A DNA stretch of 64,000 nt from Stenotrophomonas pavanii (GTDB taxonomy: Bacteria > Pseudomonadota > Gammaproteobacteria > Xanthomonadales > Xanthomonadaceae). The stretch spans positions 62,001 through 126,000 of the forward strand of contig NZ_FNFQ01000013.1 of the NCBI RefSeq assembly GCF_900101175.1, given 5' to 3'. Positions within the stretch are counted from its first letter, which is position 1; each line of letters begins with the position of its first letter. Below the pieces are notes generated by a model that worked only from the letters and a program-made list of their open reading frames with translations, did no database searches and had not been told where the DNA came from. Shown here piece after piece: positions 54,641 through 64,000 of the stretch. The position numbers and the translations under genes were made by a program.

Positions 54641-57133
54641 TCAGGGTGCGCCCGTCGCGGCCGGCGTCGCCCAGGTCGAGACATCATGCACGTTCAGCGG
54701 TTGCCATACCTGCAGCGCGGTGACCTCGGCAATCGCCCGGCCACGGTGCTGGGCCAGCCAGGCCTGCTGCCGGCGCACGGCCGCGTCGTCGCCCTGCGCA
54801 CGCAACGCGAGCAGCAGCACCACGTGGGCCTGCACCGGCTCGTTGCCGTCGAGCATCGGCTCGATCAGGGTACGGGCGGCATCCGGTCGCTGCATCTGCA
54901 GCTGATCCTCCGCGCTGACGATGCGCAGCCAGCGTTCCGCGACTGGACTACGCAGGCTGCTCAGCAGCGGCCGCTGCTCGTCCAGCCAGCGCCTGGCCAG
55001 ATCGAACTGGCCCTGGCGCTGGGCCAGGTGCACCAGCGCCAGCCATTGCAGGCCACGCGCATGCAGCATGGGATCATCGCGCTCCTGCAGCATCGGCTGC
55101 AGCAGTGCGGCGGTGGCCTGCAGTCCGGTCCGGTCCGCCGTGCCGCACAGCGCCGATACGCTGGCGTGCTGCAGTCGCTGCTGCACCTGGAAGTCGGCCA
55201 GCGTCGGCGCCGGTGCGTCTTCGCGTACCGCCTGCTGCATGGCCGCGCAATCGCGCTGCGCGGCCGCCAGCAGCAGTTGCGCGCGCAGCTTCATGCGCTG
55301 CTGCAGGGCATCGGCGGCACGGATCTGCGGCAGCAGTTGCGCGGCCTTGGCGTACTGGCCCTGCGCGACCAGCACGTCCACGCCGGTCTCATCGGCATCA
55401 TCACGACCGCGCAGGACCTGTGCCTGGGCCAGCGTCTCGGCCGCCAGCTGCGGCTGGTTGGCGGCGATCTGTATCCGCACCAGGTGGACCAGCGGATACA
55501 GGCGCAGCGGATCCTGCGGCACCGCGGCCGCACGCGCATAGGGTTCGGCCTCGCTGAACTGGTTGGCCTGCAACAGGTACCAGGACGTGTTGGACAGCCC
55601 GGCGAACGAATCCGGATAGACCTTGGCCAGCGTGCGCCAGTGCTCCAGTGGCCAGCCACCGGGCTCCAGCTCGGCCATCCAGGCCTTCAGGTACAGCCGC
55701 TCGCGTGGCGGCAGGCGATCCTGCAGGTCCAGCGCGTGCTGCATGGCTTCGCGCGCGCGCCGCCCTTCCTCGACGCGCGCATGCAGCTTGGCCACGCCCA
55801 TGTAGGCCAGGGCAAAACCGGGATCGATGTCGATCGCGGCCTGGTAGAGGTTGCGTGCCTCCTCGAAGCGACGCTGGCCCAGCGCGCTTTCGGCCAGCGC
55901 GAACGCACGCAGCGCGCGCAGGTCCTGGGTCGAGGCGCGCGGCAGCGGCAGCGATTGCTCGAGGCTGGCCACCGACTCGCCCAGTCCGCGGCGCAGGCGA
56001 CCGACCACGTCGTCCACCGCGAACACCATCTGGTCGGATCGATCGGCGGTGGCGGTGAAGGTCTGGATCACCTGGCCACTGCCCGGCGCGGCAACATCGA
56101 TGGCCAGCTCGTAGCCACCGATCTTCTGCCGCACGGTCGGCAGCAGCACCGCGCGCGCGCCCTCACGCACCGCCACATCGACCGCGGTATCGCGGTTGAG
56201 CCGGGTATCGCCCGAGAGCCGCGCCATTTCCAGGCTTTCGCGGATCTTGCCTTCCGACAGCACGTTCACGTAGCGCGACTGCTCCAGCGCGATCCGGATC
56301 GCGTGCCGCATCGAGTCATCGAAGATCGGATCGCCGGTGAGGTTGTCGACATCGCCAAGCACCACCCAGTCACGTTCGGCGAAGGCAATGGCCGGCTCCG
56401 ACCGCAGCAGCAGCCAGCCGCCGAGCACGGCCGCGGCCAGGATCAGGCCTTCGGCGGCCATCACCAGCGGTTGCCGCCACAGCGGCAGGTCGCGGCGCGC
56501 CTTGGCGTTGGCGCGCGGCATGCGCAGCGGCGCCGAGCCGATCTCGCCCACTTCGATCACTTCCTGCACCACCGGCACGCCCTTGAAGCGCCAGCGCCCG
56601 TGCGACTTCCACAGCAGGCGCGCGCCACGCTCACCCAGTGCATCGGTGGCGCGGCGGGTGAGCGATTCGGCGACCGCTGACAGCAGGATCTGGCCGGGGC
56701 GGGCCAGCGTCATCAGGCGCGCGGCCATCGGCTTGGCCAGGCCTTCCACTTCCATCGACTTGGCACCGGCGCGAACCGCTTCGGCGCTGTTCTCCCAGGT
56801 CAGCACGTCGCCCACGTGCAGGCCGGCGCGCGCGCGCAGTTCGATCGCGCGCTGCTGGCCCAGCGCGTGCAGTTCGCGCTGGTAGTCCAGGGCGAAGCCC
56901 AGGGCGTCGACGGCGCGCTCGAACAGCATGAACAAGCCATCGGAGCGATCGATCAGCTGGCCGTTCCAGCGCTGCTGCAGCACCAGTACCAGGCGGTCGT
57001 GTTCCTGGAACAGGCTTGCCGCCGCCACATCGCCGATCCGCTCGACCAGCTGCAGCGAATCACACAGATCGGTGAACAGCAGGGCGCGTAGCTGGGGGCT
57101 ATGCGGGGCTGACGTTCCGTTGTCGCCATTCAT
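54641..57133 (-). CDS. Class III cyclase-TPR membrane protein of the peptide-modification cassette
   Basis: The 830-residue protein has an N-terminal class III nucleotidyl cyclase domain (residues 15-190), one membrane helix at about 223-243 (VMAAEGLILAAAVLGGWLLL), then a long TPR-like region (for example ARNLYQAAIDIDPGFALAYM). The metal-binding Asps are in LFTDLCDSLQL (Asp22) and RSDGLFMLF (Asp65). The usual catalytic Asn of N-x-A-x-R is replaced by Pro (AKPMAARL, Pro135, with Arg139 kept), so cyclase activity is doubtful. I recall the family as putative peptide modification system cyclase. It is 13 bp downstream of the GGDEF gene, converges on the precursor gene, and a good SD (AGAGGCAGG) precedes its ATG. 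Confidence 0.82.
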   Translation of the reverse strand: MNGDNGTSAPHSPQLRALLFTDLCDSLQLVERIGDVAAASLFQEHDRLVLVLQQRWNGQLIDRSDGLFMLFERAVDALGFALDYQRELHALGQQRAIELRARAGLHVGDVLTWENSAEAVRAGAKSMEVEGLAKPMAARLMTLARPGQILLSAVAESLTRRATDALGERGARLLWKSHGRWRFKGVPVVQEVIEVGEIGSAPLRMPRANAKARRDLPLWRQPLVMAAEGLILAAAVLGGWLLLRSEPAIAFAERDWVVLGDVDNLTGDPIFDDSMRHAIRIALEQSRYVNVLSEGKIRESLEMARLSGDTRLNRDTAVDVAVREGARAVLLPTVRQKIGGYELAIDVAAPGSGQVIQTFTATADRSDQMVFAVDDVVGRLRRGLGESVASLEQSLPLPRASTQDLRALRAFALAESALGQRRFEEARNLYQAAIDIDPGFALAYMGVAKLHARVEEGRRAREAMQHALDLQDRLPPRERLYLKAWMAELEPGGWPLEHWRTLAKVYPDSFAGLSNTSWYLLQANQFSEAEPYARAAAVPQDPLRLYPLVHLVRIQIAANQPQLAAETLAQAQVLRGRDDADETGVDVLVAQGQYAKAAQLLPQIRAADALQQRMKLRAQLLLAAAQRDCAAMQQAVREDAPAPTLADFQVQQRLQHASVSALCGTADRTGLQATAALLQPMLQERDDPMLHARGLQWLALVHLAQRQGQFDLARRWLDEQRPLLSSLRSPVAERWLRIVSAEDQLQMQRPDAARTLIEPMLDGNEPVQAHVVLLLALRAQGDDAAVRRQQAWLAQHRGRAIAEVTALQVWQPLNVHDVSTWATPAATGAP

Positions 57134-57146
57134 CGCCTGCCTCTCC

Positions 57147-58154
57147 CTATTGGCCGTCCGGATCATCCGCCCAGCGCAGGCAGTTGCCGCCATCGCGCTT
57201 GGCCTGGTACAGCGCACGATCCGCGCAGGCATACCACTCGCTCCAGCCTGCCTCCGGCGCCAGCAGGCAGGCACCGATGCTGACCAGGCTCACATGCGGC
57301 GTGCCATGGCTGCGCTCCAGCAGGCCATGCACCGCACTGATGATGAACTCGGCCGCGTGCTGCACGATCTCGCGGTTGCCGCGGCGCAGGATCAGGCAGA
57401 ACTCATCGCCGCCGAGCCGGCATGCCAGGTCCTGCTCGCCGGCCATCGAGCGCAGGATGTTGCCCATGCTCTGCAGCACGCGGTCGCCGGCCTGGTGGCC
57501 ATGGCGGTCGTTGATCTGCTTGAAGCGGTCACAGTCGATCAGCAGCAGTGCCTGCGGTGGCCCGTCGGCATGCACGCGGCATTCCTGCAGGTACAGGGTG
57601 AGGCCACGGCGGTTGTGCAGGCCGGTCAGCTCATCGGTTCGCACCAGCTCACGGGTGTGGGTCAGCTGGTGGGTGGTGATGTACAGGTTGTCCAGCGCGG
57701 TTTCCAGGTCGTGGTTGCGGCGGCGCAGCTGGCTGATCAGGGCCTGTTCGTTGGTCAGCACGCGCATGATCGTGCGACGCAGGAAGTACGCCACCAGCCC
57801 GGGATCGGATTCGACCAAGCGGTGGAAGTCGGCCGGCCCCAGCTCCAGCACATCGCAGTCGACCAGCGCACGCGCGCTGGCGCTGCGCAGGTGATCGCCG
57901 ACCAGCAGGCCCAGTTCTCCGAAGAACTCGTGCCGCCCGAGCGTCTTGATCACCAGGTCCTCGCCGAAGTCCAGTTCGATCTGGCCGTCGAGGATCACAT
58001 ACATGCGCTCGCCGCGGTGGCCACGCTGGAACAGCCACTGTCCGGCATGAAGCTTGCATGGGCGGGCGAATCTGGCAAACAATGCCACCTCGGCATCGGA
58101 CAACAGCGCGTGCACGATCTCGGCCATCGCCACGCGGGCGATACCTGTCGTCAT
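57147..58154 (-). CDS. Cyclic-nucleotide-binding domain GGDEF protein
   Basis: The 335-residue cytoplasmic protein has an N-terminal cNMP/CRP-like sensor domain (RPCKLHAGQWLFQRGHRG, ERMYVILDGQIELDFG, EFFGELGLLVG), a coiled linker with RTDELTGLHNRRGL, and a GGDEF domain with intact LGGDEFCLILR site (residues about 165-330). No EAL domain is present, so it should make c-di-GMP. Whether the CRP-like pocket binds cAMP or cGMP is unknown; the typical phosphate-binding Arg is not obvious. It is transcribed with the cyclase gene after 13 bp. I start at MTTGIARVAMAEIV; two upstream Mets belong to unlikely sequence. Confidence 0.85.
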   Translation of the reverse strand: MTTGIARVAMAEIVHALLSDAEVALFARFARPCKLHAGQWLFQRGHRGERMYVILDGQIELDFGEDLVIKTLGRHEFFGELGLLVGDHLRSASARALVDCDVLELGPADFHRLVESDPGLVAYFLRRTIMRVLTNEQALISQLRRRNHDLETALDNLYITTHQLTHTRELVRTDELTGLHNRRGLTLYLQECRVHADGPPQALLLIDCDRFKQINDRHGHQAGDRVLQSMGNILRSMAGEQDLACRLGGDEFCLILRRGNREIVQHAAEFIISAVHGLLERSHGTPHVSLVSIGACLLAPEAGWSEWYACADRALYQAKRDGGNCLRWADDPDGQ

Positions 58155-58448
58155 ATCACTGTTCTCGGCCGCACCCCTGCCGGTCATTCCCTGCACCCGC
58201 CGCCAGCGTCCCCTGGTGAGCCGCGGAGCATAGCACCGCTTTAAAGTGTGCGTCCTATCTCATTTTGAGCCTTCCGCCCCGCTTCCCGGATGTGAAGATC
58301 GGCGGTGGCCCGTTCTGGTCACCGGTGTCCGGGCAAAACCCTTGCCGGATCAATCCGATGCCGGGTTTCACAGGGTTTCGGCCAAGTTGCCGGGGCCGGG
58401 GTGCGCCTGATTGACGCTGCCCGCTGGCCGCCTGCTTGCATCGATACA

Positions 58449-58484
58449 ACAACGCCGGCAGGTCCCCCGACCGGCCGGCGTTGT
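58449..58484. other. 11-bp-stem hairpin downstream of aceA
   Basis: ACAACGCCGGC and GCCGGCGTTGT pair perfectly with a 14-nt loop. No T-run follows on either strand, so termination is not clear. The rest of 58155-58448 includes the GGDEF promoter region and shows no gene. Confidence 0.4.
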
Positions 58485-58522
58485 CTGGCCCTTCCCTGGC
58501 CACCCTGATCACCCGGTGCCCG

Positions 58523-58599
58523 GTAGTGCCGGCCGCTGGCCGGCAGCTGCATGGGCTTCGGAAACATCGATGGGTTGCCGGCCAGCGGCCGGCACTACC
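58523..58599. repeat. SMAG palindrome dimer
   Basis: Two SMAG copies face each other with about 25 bases between; the right one ends four bases beyond the aceA stop on the reverse strand. It would form two hairpins in the aceA message end. Confidence 0.87.
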
Positions 58600-58602
58600 G
58601 GA

Positions 58603-59904
58603 TCACGCGGCGCGTTCGCTGCGCCCGCCATGGAACTGCTCTTCCTCGGTGGAGCCTGTCAGCGCGGTGGTCGACGACTGGCCCTGCTGGATCGCCTGGG
58701 TCACCGCGTCGAAGTAGCCGGTACCGACCTCGCGCTGGTGCTTGACCGCAGTGAAGCCACGCTCGGCCGCTTCGAACTCGGCTTCCTGCAACTCGACGAA
58801 CGCGCTCATCTGGCGGCGTGCGTAGCCGTGGGCCAGATTGAACATGCCGTAGTTCAACGCATGGAACCCGGCCAGGGTGATGAACTGGAACTTGTAGCCG
58901 TAGCTGCCCAGTTCGCGCTGGAACTTCGCAATGGTGGCGTCGTCCAGGTTCTTCTTCCAGTTGAAGCTGGGCGAGCAGTTGTAGGCCAGCAGCTTGCCCG
59001 GGAACTTCGCGTGGATCGCCTCGGCGAACCTGCGTGCGAACTCCAGGTCCGGCTTGCCGGTCTCGCACCACACCAGGTCGGCGTAGGGCGCATAGGCCAG
59101 GCCGCGGCTGATCGCCTGGTCCAGGCCGTTGCGGGTCTTGTAGAAGCCTTCGACGGTGCGCTCACCGGTGGTGAACGGCCTGTCGTTGCCGTCGATGTCG
59201 CTGGTCAGCAGATCCGCCGCTTCGGCATCGGTGCGCGCCACCAGCAGGGTCGGCACACCCAGCACATCGGCGGCCAGCCGCGCGGCATTGAGCTTCTCGA
59301 TCGCCTCGCGGGTCGGCACCAGCACCTTGCCGCCCATGTGGCCGCACTTCTTCACCGAGGCCAGCTGGTCCTCGAAGTGCACGCCGGCAGCACCGGCCTC
59401 GATCATCGCCTTCATCAGTTCGAAGGCGTTGAGCACGCCGCCGAAGCCAGCCTCGGCATCGGCCACGATCGGCTGCAGGAAATCGATCTCGTCCTTGCCT
59501 TCGGCGTGGTGCAGCTGGTCGGCGCGCAGCAGCGTGTTGTTGATGCGCTTGACCACCGCAGGCACCGAATCGGCCGGGTACAGCGACTGGTCCGGATACA
59601 TCTGGCCAGCCAGGTTGGCGTCGGCCGCCACCTGCCAACCGGACAGGTAGATCGCCTTCAGCCCGGCCTTGACCTGCTGCATGGCCTGGTTGCCGGTCAA
59701 CGCACCCAGCGCGTTGACGAACTCGCGCTCGTGCAGCGACGCCCACAGCTTCTCCGCACCCAGGCGGGCCAGCGAGTGCTCGATGTGGACGGTGCCGCGC
59801 AGGCGCACCACGTCGGCGGCGCTGTAGTTGCGCTGGATGCCTTCCCAGCGCGGGTTGGTGTCCCAGTCGTGCTGGATCTGTTCGGCAGTGGGCAGCGTGC
59901 TCAT
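58603..59904 (-). CDS. aceA: Isocitrate lyase
   Basis: AceA splits isocitrate to succinate and glyoxylate, letting cells use two-carbon and acyl-CoA carbon. The 433-residue sequence holds [15 protein letters not shown] (catalytic Cys and the KKCGH signature), [29 protein letters not shown] and [15 protein letters not shown]. Length matches short bacterial isocitrate lyases. It follows aceB by 64 bp and shares its direction. Confidence 0.96.
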   Translation of the reverse strand: MSTLPTAEQIQHDWDTNPRWEGIQRNYSAADVVRLRGTVHIEHSLARLGAEKLWASLHEREFVNALGALTGNQAMQQVKAGLKAIYLSGWQVAADANLAGQMYPDQSLYPADSVPAVVKRINNTLLRADQLHHAEGKDEIDFLQPIVADAEAGFGGVLNAFELMKAMIEAGAAGVHFEDQLASVKKCGHMGGKVLVPTREAIEKLNAARLAADVLGVPTLLVARTDAEAADLLTSDIDGNDRPFTTGERTVEGFYKTRNGLDQAISRGLAYAPYADLVWCETGKPDLEFARRFAEAIHAKFPGKLLAYNCSPSFNWKKNLDDATIAKFQRELGSYGYKFQFITLAGFHALNYGMFNLAHGYARRQMSAFVELQEAEFEAAERGFTAVKHQREVGTGYFDAVTQAIQQGQSSTTALTGSTEEEQFHGGRSERAA

Positions 59905-59968
59905 GTCTTTCTCCAGTTCGGTTCGTGCGTACAGCGGGGAGGGAAACGGCGGGAGGGCGGGCAGTCGG

Positions 59969-61591
<1,623 letters not shown>

Positions 61592-61648
61592 GGGGCGACT
61601 CCAGCGGTGGGGGAACGACTCCACGGTGCCGCCGGGCCTGAGTATTTG

Positions 61649-61664
61649 GCAAAACAGTTTTTGC
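61649..61664. promoter_or_regulatory. Candidate LysR operator between aceB and its regulator
   Basis: GCAAAA-CAGT-TTTTGC is a perfect interrupted palindrome in the 110-bp divergent gap. Just downstream, TTGCAA and TAATAC could be the regulator promoter, although their spacing of 19 is wide. Confidence 0.5.
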
Positions 61665-61701
61665 AATGTTTTACATAAGTTGTGCTAATACTCGTGACAC
61701 G

Positions 61702-62670
61702 ATGAGCACACGCACCCCGCCAAGTCCGCGTTTTTCCTACAAATCGGATCGGCTGAAGCCGTTGCGCGCGTTCTGCCAGACCGTACGCCTGGGTTCGGTC
61801 TCACGGGCAGCTGAGGCGCTGTTCGTCAGCCAGCCAGCCATCAGCCTGCAGTTGCAGGCCCTGGAACGGGAGCTGGGGGTGCCATTGTTCGAGCGCAGCG
61901 GGCGGCGCCTGGTGCCCAGCCGCGAGGGCCAGCTGCTGTACGAAATGGCGCAGCCGCTGGTGGAGAACCTGGACGGGCTGGAGGCCCGCTTCCGCGACAA
62001 GGTGCGCGGCCTGGATGCGGGCGAGCTGAACATCGCCGCCAACAGTTCGACGATCCTGTACCTGCTGCCGAAGATCGTCGAGCGCTTCCGCCTGCACCAC
62101 CCGGACGTGCGCCTGACCCTGCACAACGCGATCAGCGCCGATGGCACCGACCTGCTGCGCGAGGATGCCGCCGACCTGGCAATCGGTTCGATGACCGATG
62201 TACCGGCCGACCTGACCTACGCCCCGGCCTACCGCTTCGAGCAGGTCCTGATCGCTCCGCACGACCATCCTCTGGCTGCCGGTGGCGAGCTGGAGCTGGC
62301 TGACATCGCGCGCTATCCGCTGGTGCTGCCGCCGAAGCGGCAGATCACCTACCGCCTGGTCGACCAGGTGTTCCAGCGCCACCGCATCGCCTACACGGTG
62401 GCGCTGGAGGTGGGCGGCTGGGAGGTGATCAAGCAGTACGTGGCGATGGGGATGGGGATTTCGATCGTGCCGGCGCTGTGCCTGCACGAGGCCGACCGCG
62501 AGCGGCTGGCGGCGCGATCAATGAAGCGCTGGTTCCCCGAGCGCAGCTACGGGGTGATCGTGCGCCGTGGCAAGGCACTGTCGGCGCAGGCGCGGGCGTT
62601 CATCGAGCTGATCCAGCCGGAGTTGTTCAGTCCGCGCGATTACGACCAGAGCGGGCATTCAGAGCGGTGA
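61702..62670 (+). CDS. LysR-family regulator, divergent from aceBA
   Basis: The 322-residue protein has an N-terminal helix-turn-helix (GSVSRAAEALFVSQPAISLQ) and a CysB-like effector domain from about residue 105 (ELNIAANSSTILYLLPKIVE, then GMGISIVPALCLHE). I use the ATG of MSTRTPPSPRFS instead of a TTG twelve codons earlier. The position opposite aceB and the shared palindrome support a role in glyoxylate-shunt control, which is new for this branch as far as I know. The inducer is unknown. Confidence 0.85.
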   Translation: MSTRTPPSPRFSYKSDRLKPLRAFCQTVRLGSVSRAAEALFVSQPAISLQLQALERELGVPLFERSGRRLVPSREGQLLYEMAQPLVENLDGLEARFRDKVRGLDAGELNIAANSSTILYLLPKIVERFRLHHPDVRLTLHNAISADGTDLLREDAADLAIGSMTDVPADLTYAPAYRFEQVLIAPHDHPLAAGGELELADIARYPLVLPPKRQITYRLVDQVFQRHRIAYTVALEVGGWEVIKQYVAMGMGISIVPALCLHEADRERLAARSMKRWFPERSYGVIVRRGKALSAQARAFIELIQPELFSPRDYDQSGHSER

Positions 62671-62749
62671 GGGAAGTTCGGCAGGGCTGCGCCCTGCACC
62701 CGCAGAGGCCGAAGCAACAGCAACGGCGACAGCGGGCTTTCCGTGGGAT

Positions 62750-62851
62750 GGCGGGGTGGGTCCGGTTACGGGGGACGCCGTAAATCCGTCCATGGAGGCT
62801 CGGTCGCGCCATCCATGGCGCTCACGCCCCCGCAACCGGACCCACCCCGCC
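62750..62851. repeat. Large inverted repeat with 25-nt arms
   Basis: The arms 62750-62774 and 62827-62851 match with a single mismatch (core GGCGGGGTGGGTCCGGTT). Their 52-nt interior contains another short palindrome pair (TCCATGGA and TCCATGGC). The whole can extrude as a cruciform or form an RNA hairpin over 100 nt long. It sits between two tandem LysR genes. Confidence 0.85.
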
Positions 62852-62875
62852 TTCGACAGTTTTCTGCGAACTGTG

Positions 62876-62920
62876 GGCGGGGTCGGATCCCGTTGCGGCG
62901 CAACGGGCTCTGACCCCGCC
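62876..62920. repeat. GGGGTCAGA-family palindrome
   Basis: GGCGGGGTCGGATCCCGTTG and its inexact complement around a CGGCGCA centre. Same family as 47356-47400, separated from the cruciform element by about 25 bases, in which ACAGTTTTCTGCGAACTGT forms a further hairpin. Confidence 0.8.
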
Positions 62921-62959
62921 TCTGATTCATTTCCGGCTGACGATGAATAAACTGGACCC

Positions 62960-63877
62960 ATGTCCATCGAACTCCGTCACCTGCGCTACTTCCTCGCTGT
63001 CGCCGATACGCTGCACTTCGGCCAAGCGGCGGAGCGGCTGGGCATGTCGCAGCCACCGCTCAGCCAGCAGATCCGCCAGCTGGAGGAACTGATCGGGGCG
63101 CGCCTGTTCGTGCGCAGCCATCGCCGCGTGCAGCTGACGCCTGCTGGGGAGCTGTTGCAGGAACGCGCGCGCGCGATCGTGCAGCAGGTGGAAACCGCAG
63201 TGGACGAGGTGCAGCGTGCGCAGCGCGGCGAGCAGGGTGAACTGCATATCGGCCTGACCCGCGCTACGCCGCTGTCGCCGCAGATTCCGCGTTCGATCCT
63301 GCGCTACCGCCAGCAGTACCCGCAGGTGCGGCTGCAGCTGAGCGAGATGAACACCCTGCAGCAGATCGATGCGCTGCTGGAGGGCCGCCTGGACGTGGGC
63401 ATCATCCGCAAGCGCGCATTGCCGCCGGAGCTGGTGGCGCACAGCCTGTTCGTCGATCCGCTGGCGCTGATCGTGCATGCCGACCACCCTGCCCTGCGCA
63501 GGCTGTCGAAGCAGGGCACGGTGTCGTTGCGCGACTTCGCACAGGAGCCGTTCGTGGCATTTCGCCGCAGTGCGGGCGCGGGCATCCATGACCACATGAT
63601 CGCGTTGTGCGCGGCCGCCGGGTTCACGCCGCGCATCGTGCAGGAAGCCGGCGAGGCGTCGACATTGATCAGTCTGGCCGCCGCCGGGCTGGGCGCGGCG
63701 ATCCTGCCATCGTCCTGCGACCACATCCGGGTGGAAGGCGCACGCTTCGTCGCGCTGGCCGACGCCGGCGCGCATTCGGAGGTGCAGCTGGCGTGGCATC
63801 GCGAGCGCGTCACGCCGCTGATCCGCAACTTCGCCGGGCTGCTGCGCGGGGCGTTCGCCGGTAGAGTCGACTGTTAG
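62960..63877 (+). CDS. LysR-family transcriptional regulator
   Basis: The 305-residue protein has the standard LysR N-terminus (LRHLRYFLAVADTLHFGQAA, then QPPLSQQIRQLEE) and an effector domain from about residue 90 resembling the BenM/CatR/CbbR branch (GIIRKRALPPELVAHSLF, GLGAAILPSSCDHI). The C-terminus AGRVDC and the TAG stop are encoded by a palindromic repeat, so these last residues are repeat-derived. No target gene is within reach; the next gene lies beyond the window. Confidence 0.85.
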   Translation: MSIELRHLRYFLAVADTLHFGQAAERLGMSQPPLSQQIRQLEELIGARLFVRSHRRVQLTPAGELLQERARAIVQQVETAVDEVQRAQRGEQGELHIGLTRATPLSPQIPRSILRYRQQYPQVRLQLSEMNTLQQIDALLEGRLDVGIIRKRALPPELVAHSLFVDPLALIVHADHPALRRLSKQGTVSLRDFAQEPFVAFRRSAGAGIHDHMIALCAAAGFTPRIVQEAGEASTLISLAAAGLGAAILPSSCDHIRVEGARFVALADAGAHSEVQLAWHRERVTPLIRNFAGLLRGAFAGRVDC

Positions 63878-63948
63878 TCGACTATCGGGCGCAGCGCGGG
63901 GGTTTTCGCGGTCTGATGGAAGAGCAGTCGACTAACAGTCGACTCTAC
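63861..63948. repeat. TCGACT-type palindrome dimer, second copy of the composite
   Basis: Same arrangement and spacer as 46505-46592 (GCGCAGCGCGGG, TTTTCGCGG, AAGAGC) with arms AGTCGACT. It begins inside the LysR coding sequence, contributing its last residues and stop. Confidence 0.85.
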
Positions 63949-63972
63949 CTCGGCAACCCCACATGGGCCGGC

Positions 63973-63998
63973 ATGCCGGCCAGCGGCCGGCACGACCG
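63973..63998. repeat. SMAG-like palindrome near window end
   Basis: TGCCGGCCAGCGGCCGGCA followed by CGACC, a slightly altered right end. Confidence 0.7.
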
Positions 63999-64000
63999 TA

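Overview
The window looks like a chromosomal segment of Stenotrophomonas, probably the S. maltophilia complex, or a close Xanthomonadaceae relative. The reasons are high-GC coding with GC-rich third positions, many GTAG-ended palindromes of the SMAG type (core GCCGGCCGCTGGCCGGC), XVIPCD-tailed effector genes of the bacteria-killing type IV secretion system, and family-typical gene orders (birA-coaX-SPOR-tRNA-Thr, mmsA-to-mmsB, phoPQ, aceBA). This assignment rests on sequence recognition only.

Layout. Positions 1-5000 are the most accessory-looking part: a partial DUF3011 secreted protein, a structured intergenic element, two unrecognised small genes, a HigB/HigA-type toxin-antitoxin pair, and a lipoprotein plus XVIPCD-effector module beside tRNA-Thr(UGU). 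From 5000 to 12600 the content is housekeeping: SPOR protein, coaX, birA, mtfA, phoQ, phoP, a PepSY-like gene and dusA. 12700-15700 holds a second type IV effector/immunity pair, a multidomain peptidoglycan hydrolase with an LprI-like lipoprotein. A CDF transporter and ohr follow. 17581-24603 is a valine catabolic operon (mmsA, acyl-CoA dehydrogenase, enoyl-CoA hydratase, 3-hydroxyisobutyryl-CoA hydrolase, mmsB) with a divergent ScfR-type regulator.

From 25200 to 31700 there is a patatin lipase and an NAD salvage group (nadM-Nudix, nadV, pncA). Inserted in it is queH, preceded by a cobalamin riboswitch. This is notable because QueH is the B12-independent counterpart of B12-dependent QueG. 31800-37650 carries a NYN-domain protein, purU, a LysR regulator, an old-yellow-enzyme homologue, a sirtuin, a thioesterase and a LysE exporter. 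nrdB and nrdA follow, with two NrdR-like boxes 32 bp apart upstream. Next come zapE, an alpha/beta hydrolase, an EamA transporter, a secreted nuclease, a cytochrome c, and a TetR regulator divergent from a leucine/isovalerate operon (isovaleryl-CoA dehydrogenase and both methylcrotonyl-CoA carboxylase subunits).

53032-58154 is the most interesting block. A SagB-like dehydrogenase is divergent from a 98-residue precursor-like peptide with an NHLP-type leader. Facing the peptide is a gene pair encoding a class III cyclase-TPR protein and a cyclic-nucleotide-binding GGDEF protein. This matches a ribosomal peptide-modification cassette whose product is, as far as I know, uncharacterised. The window ends with aceA, aceB, a divergent LysR regulator, a large cruciform-like repeat and another LysR gene. 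At least five families of palindromic intergenic repeats are scattered throughout, and four of them supply the stop codon of the preceding gene.
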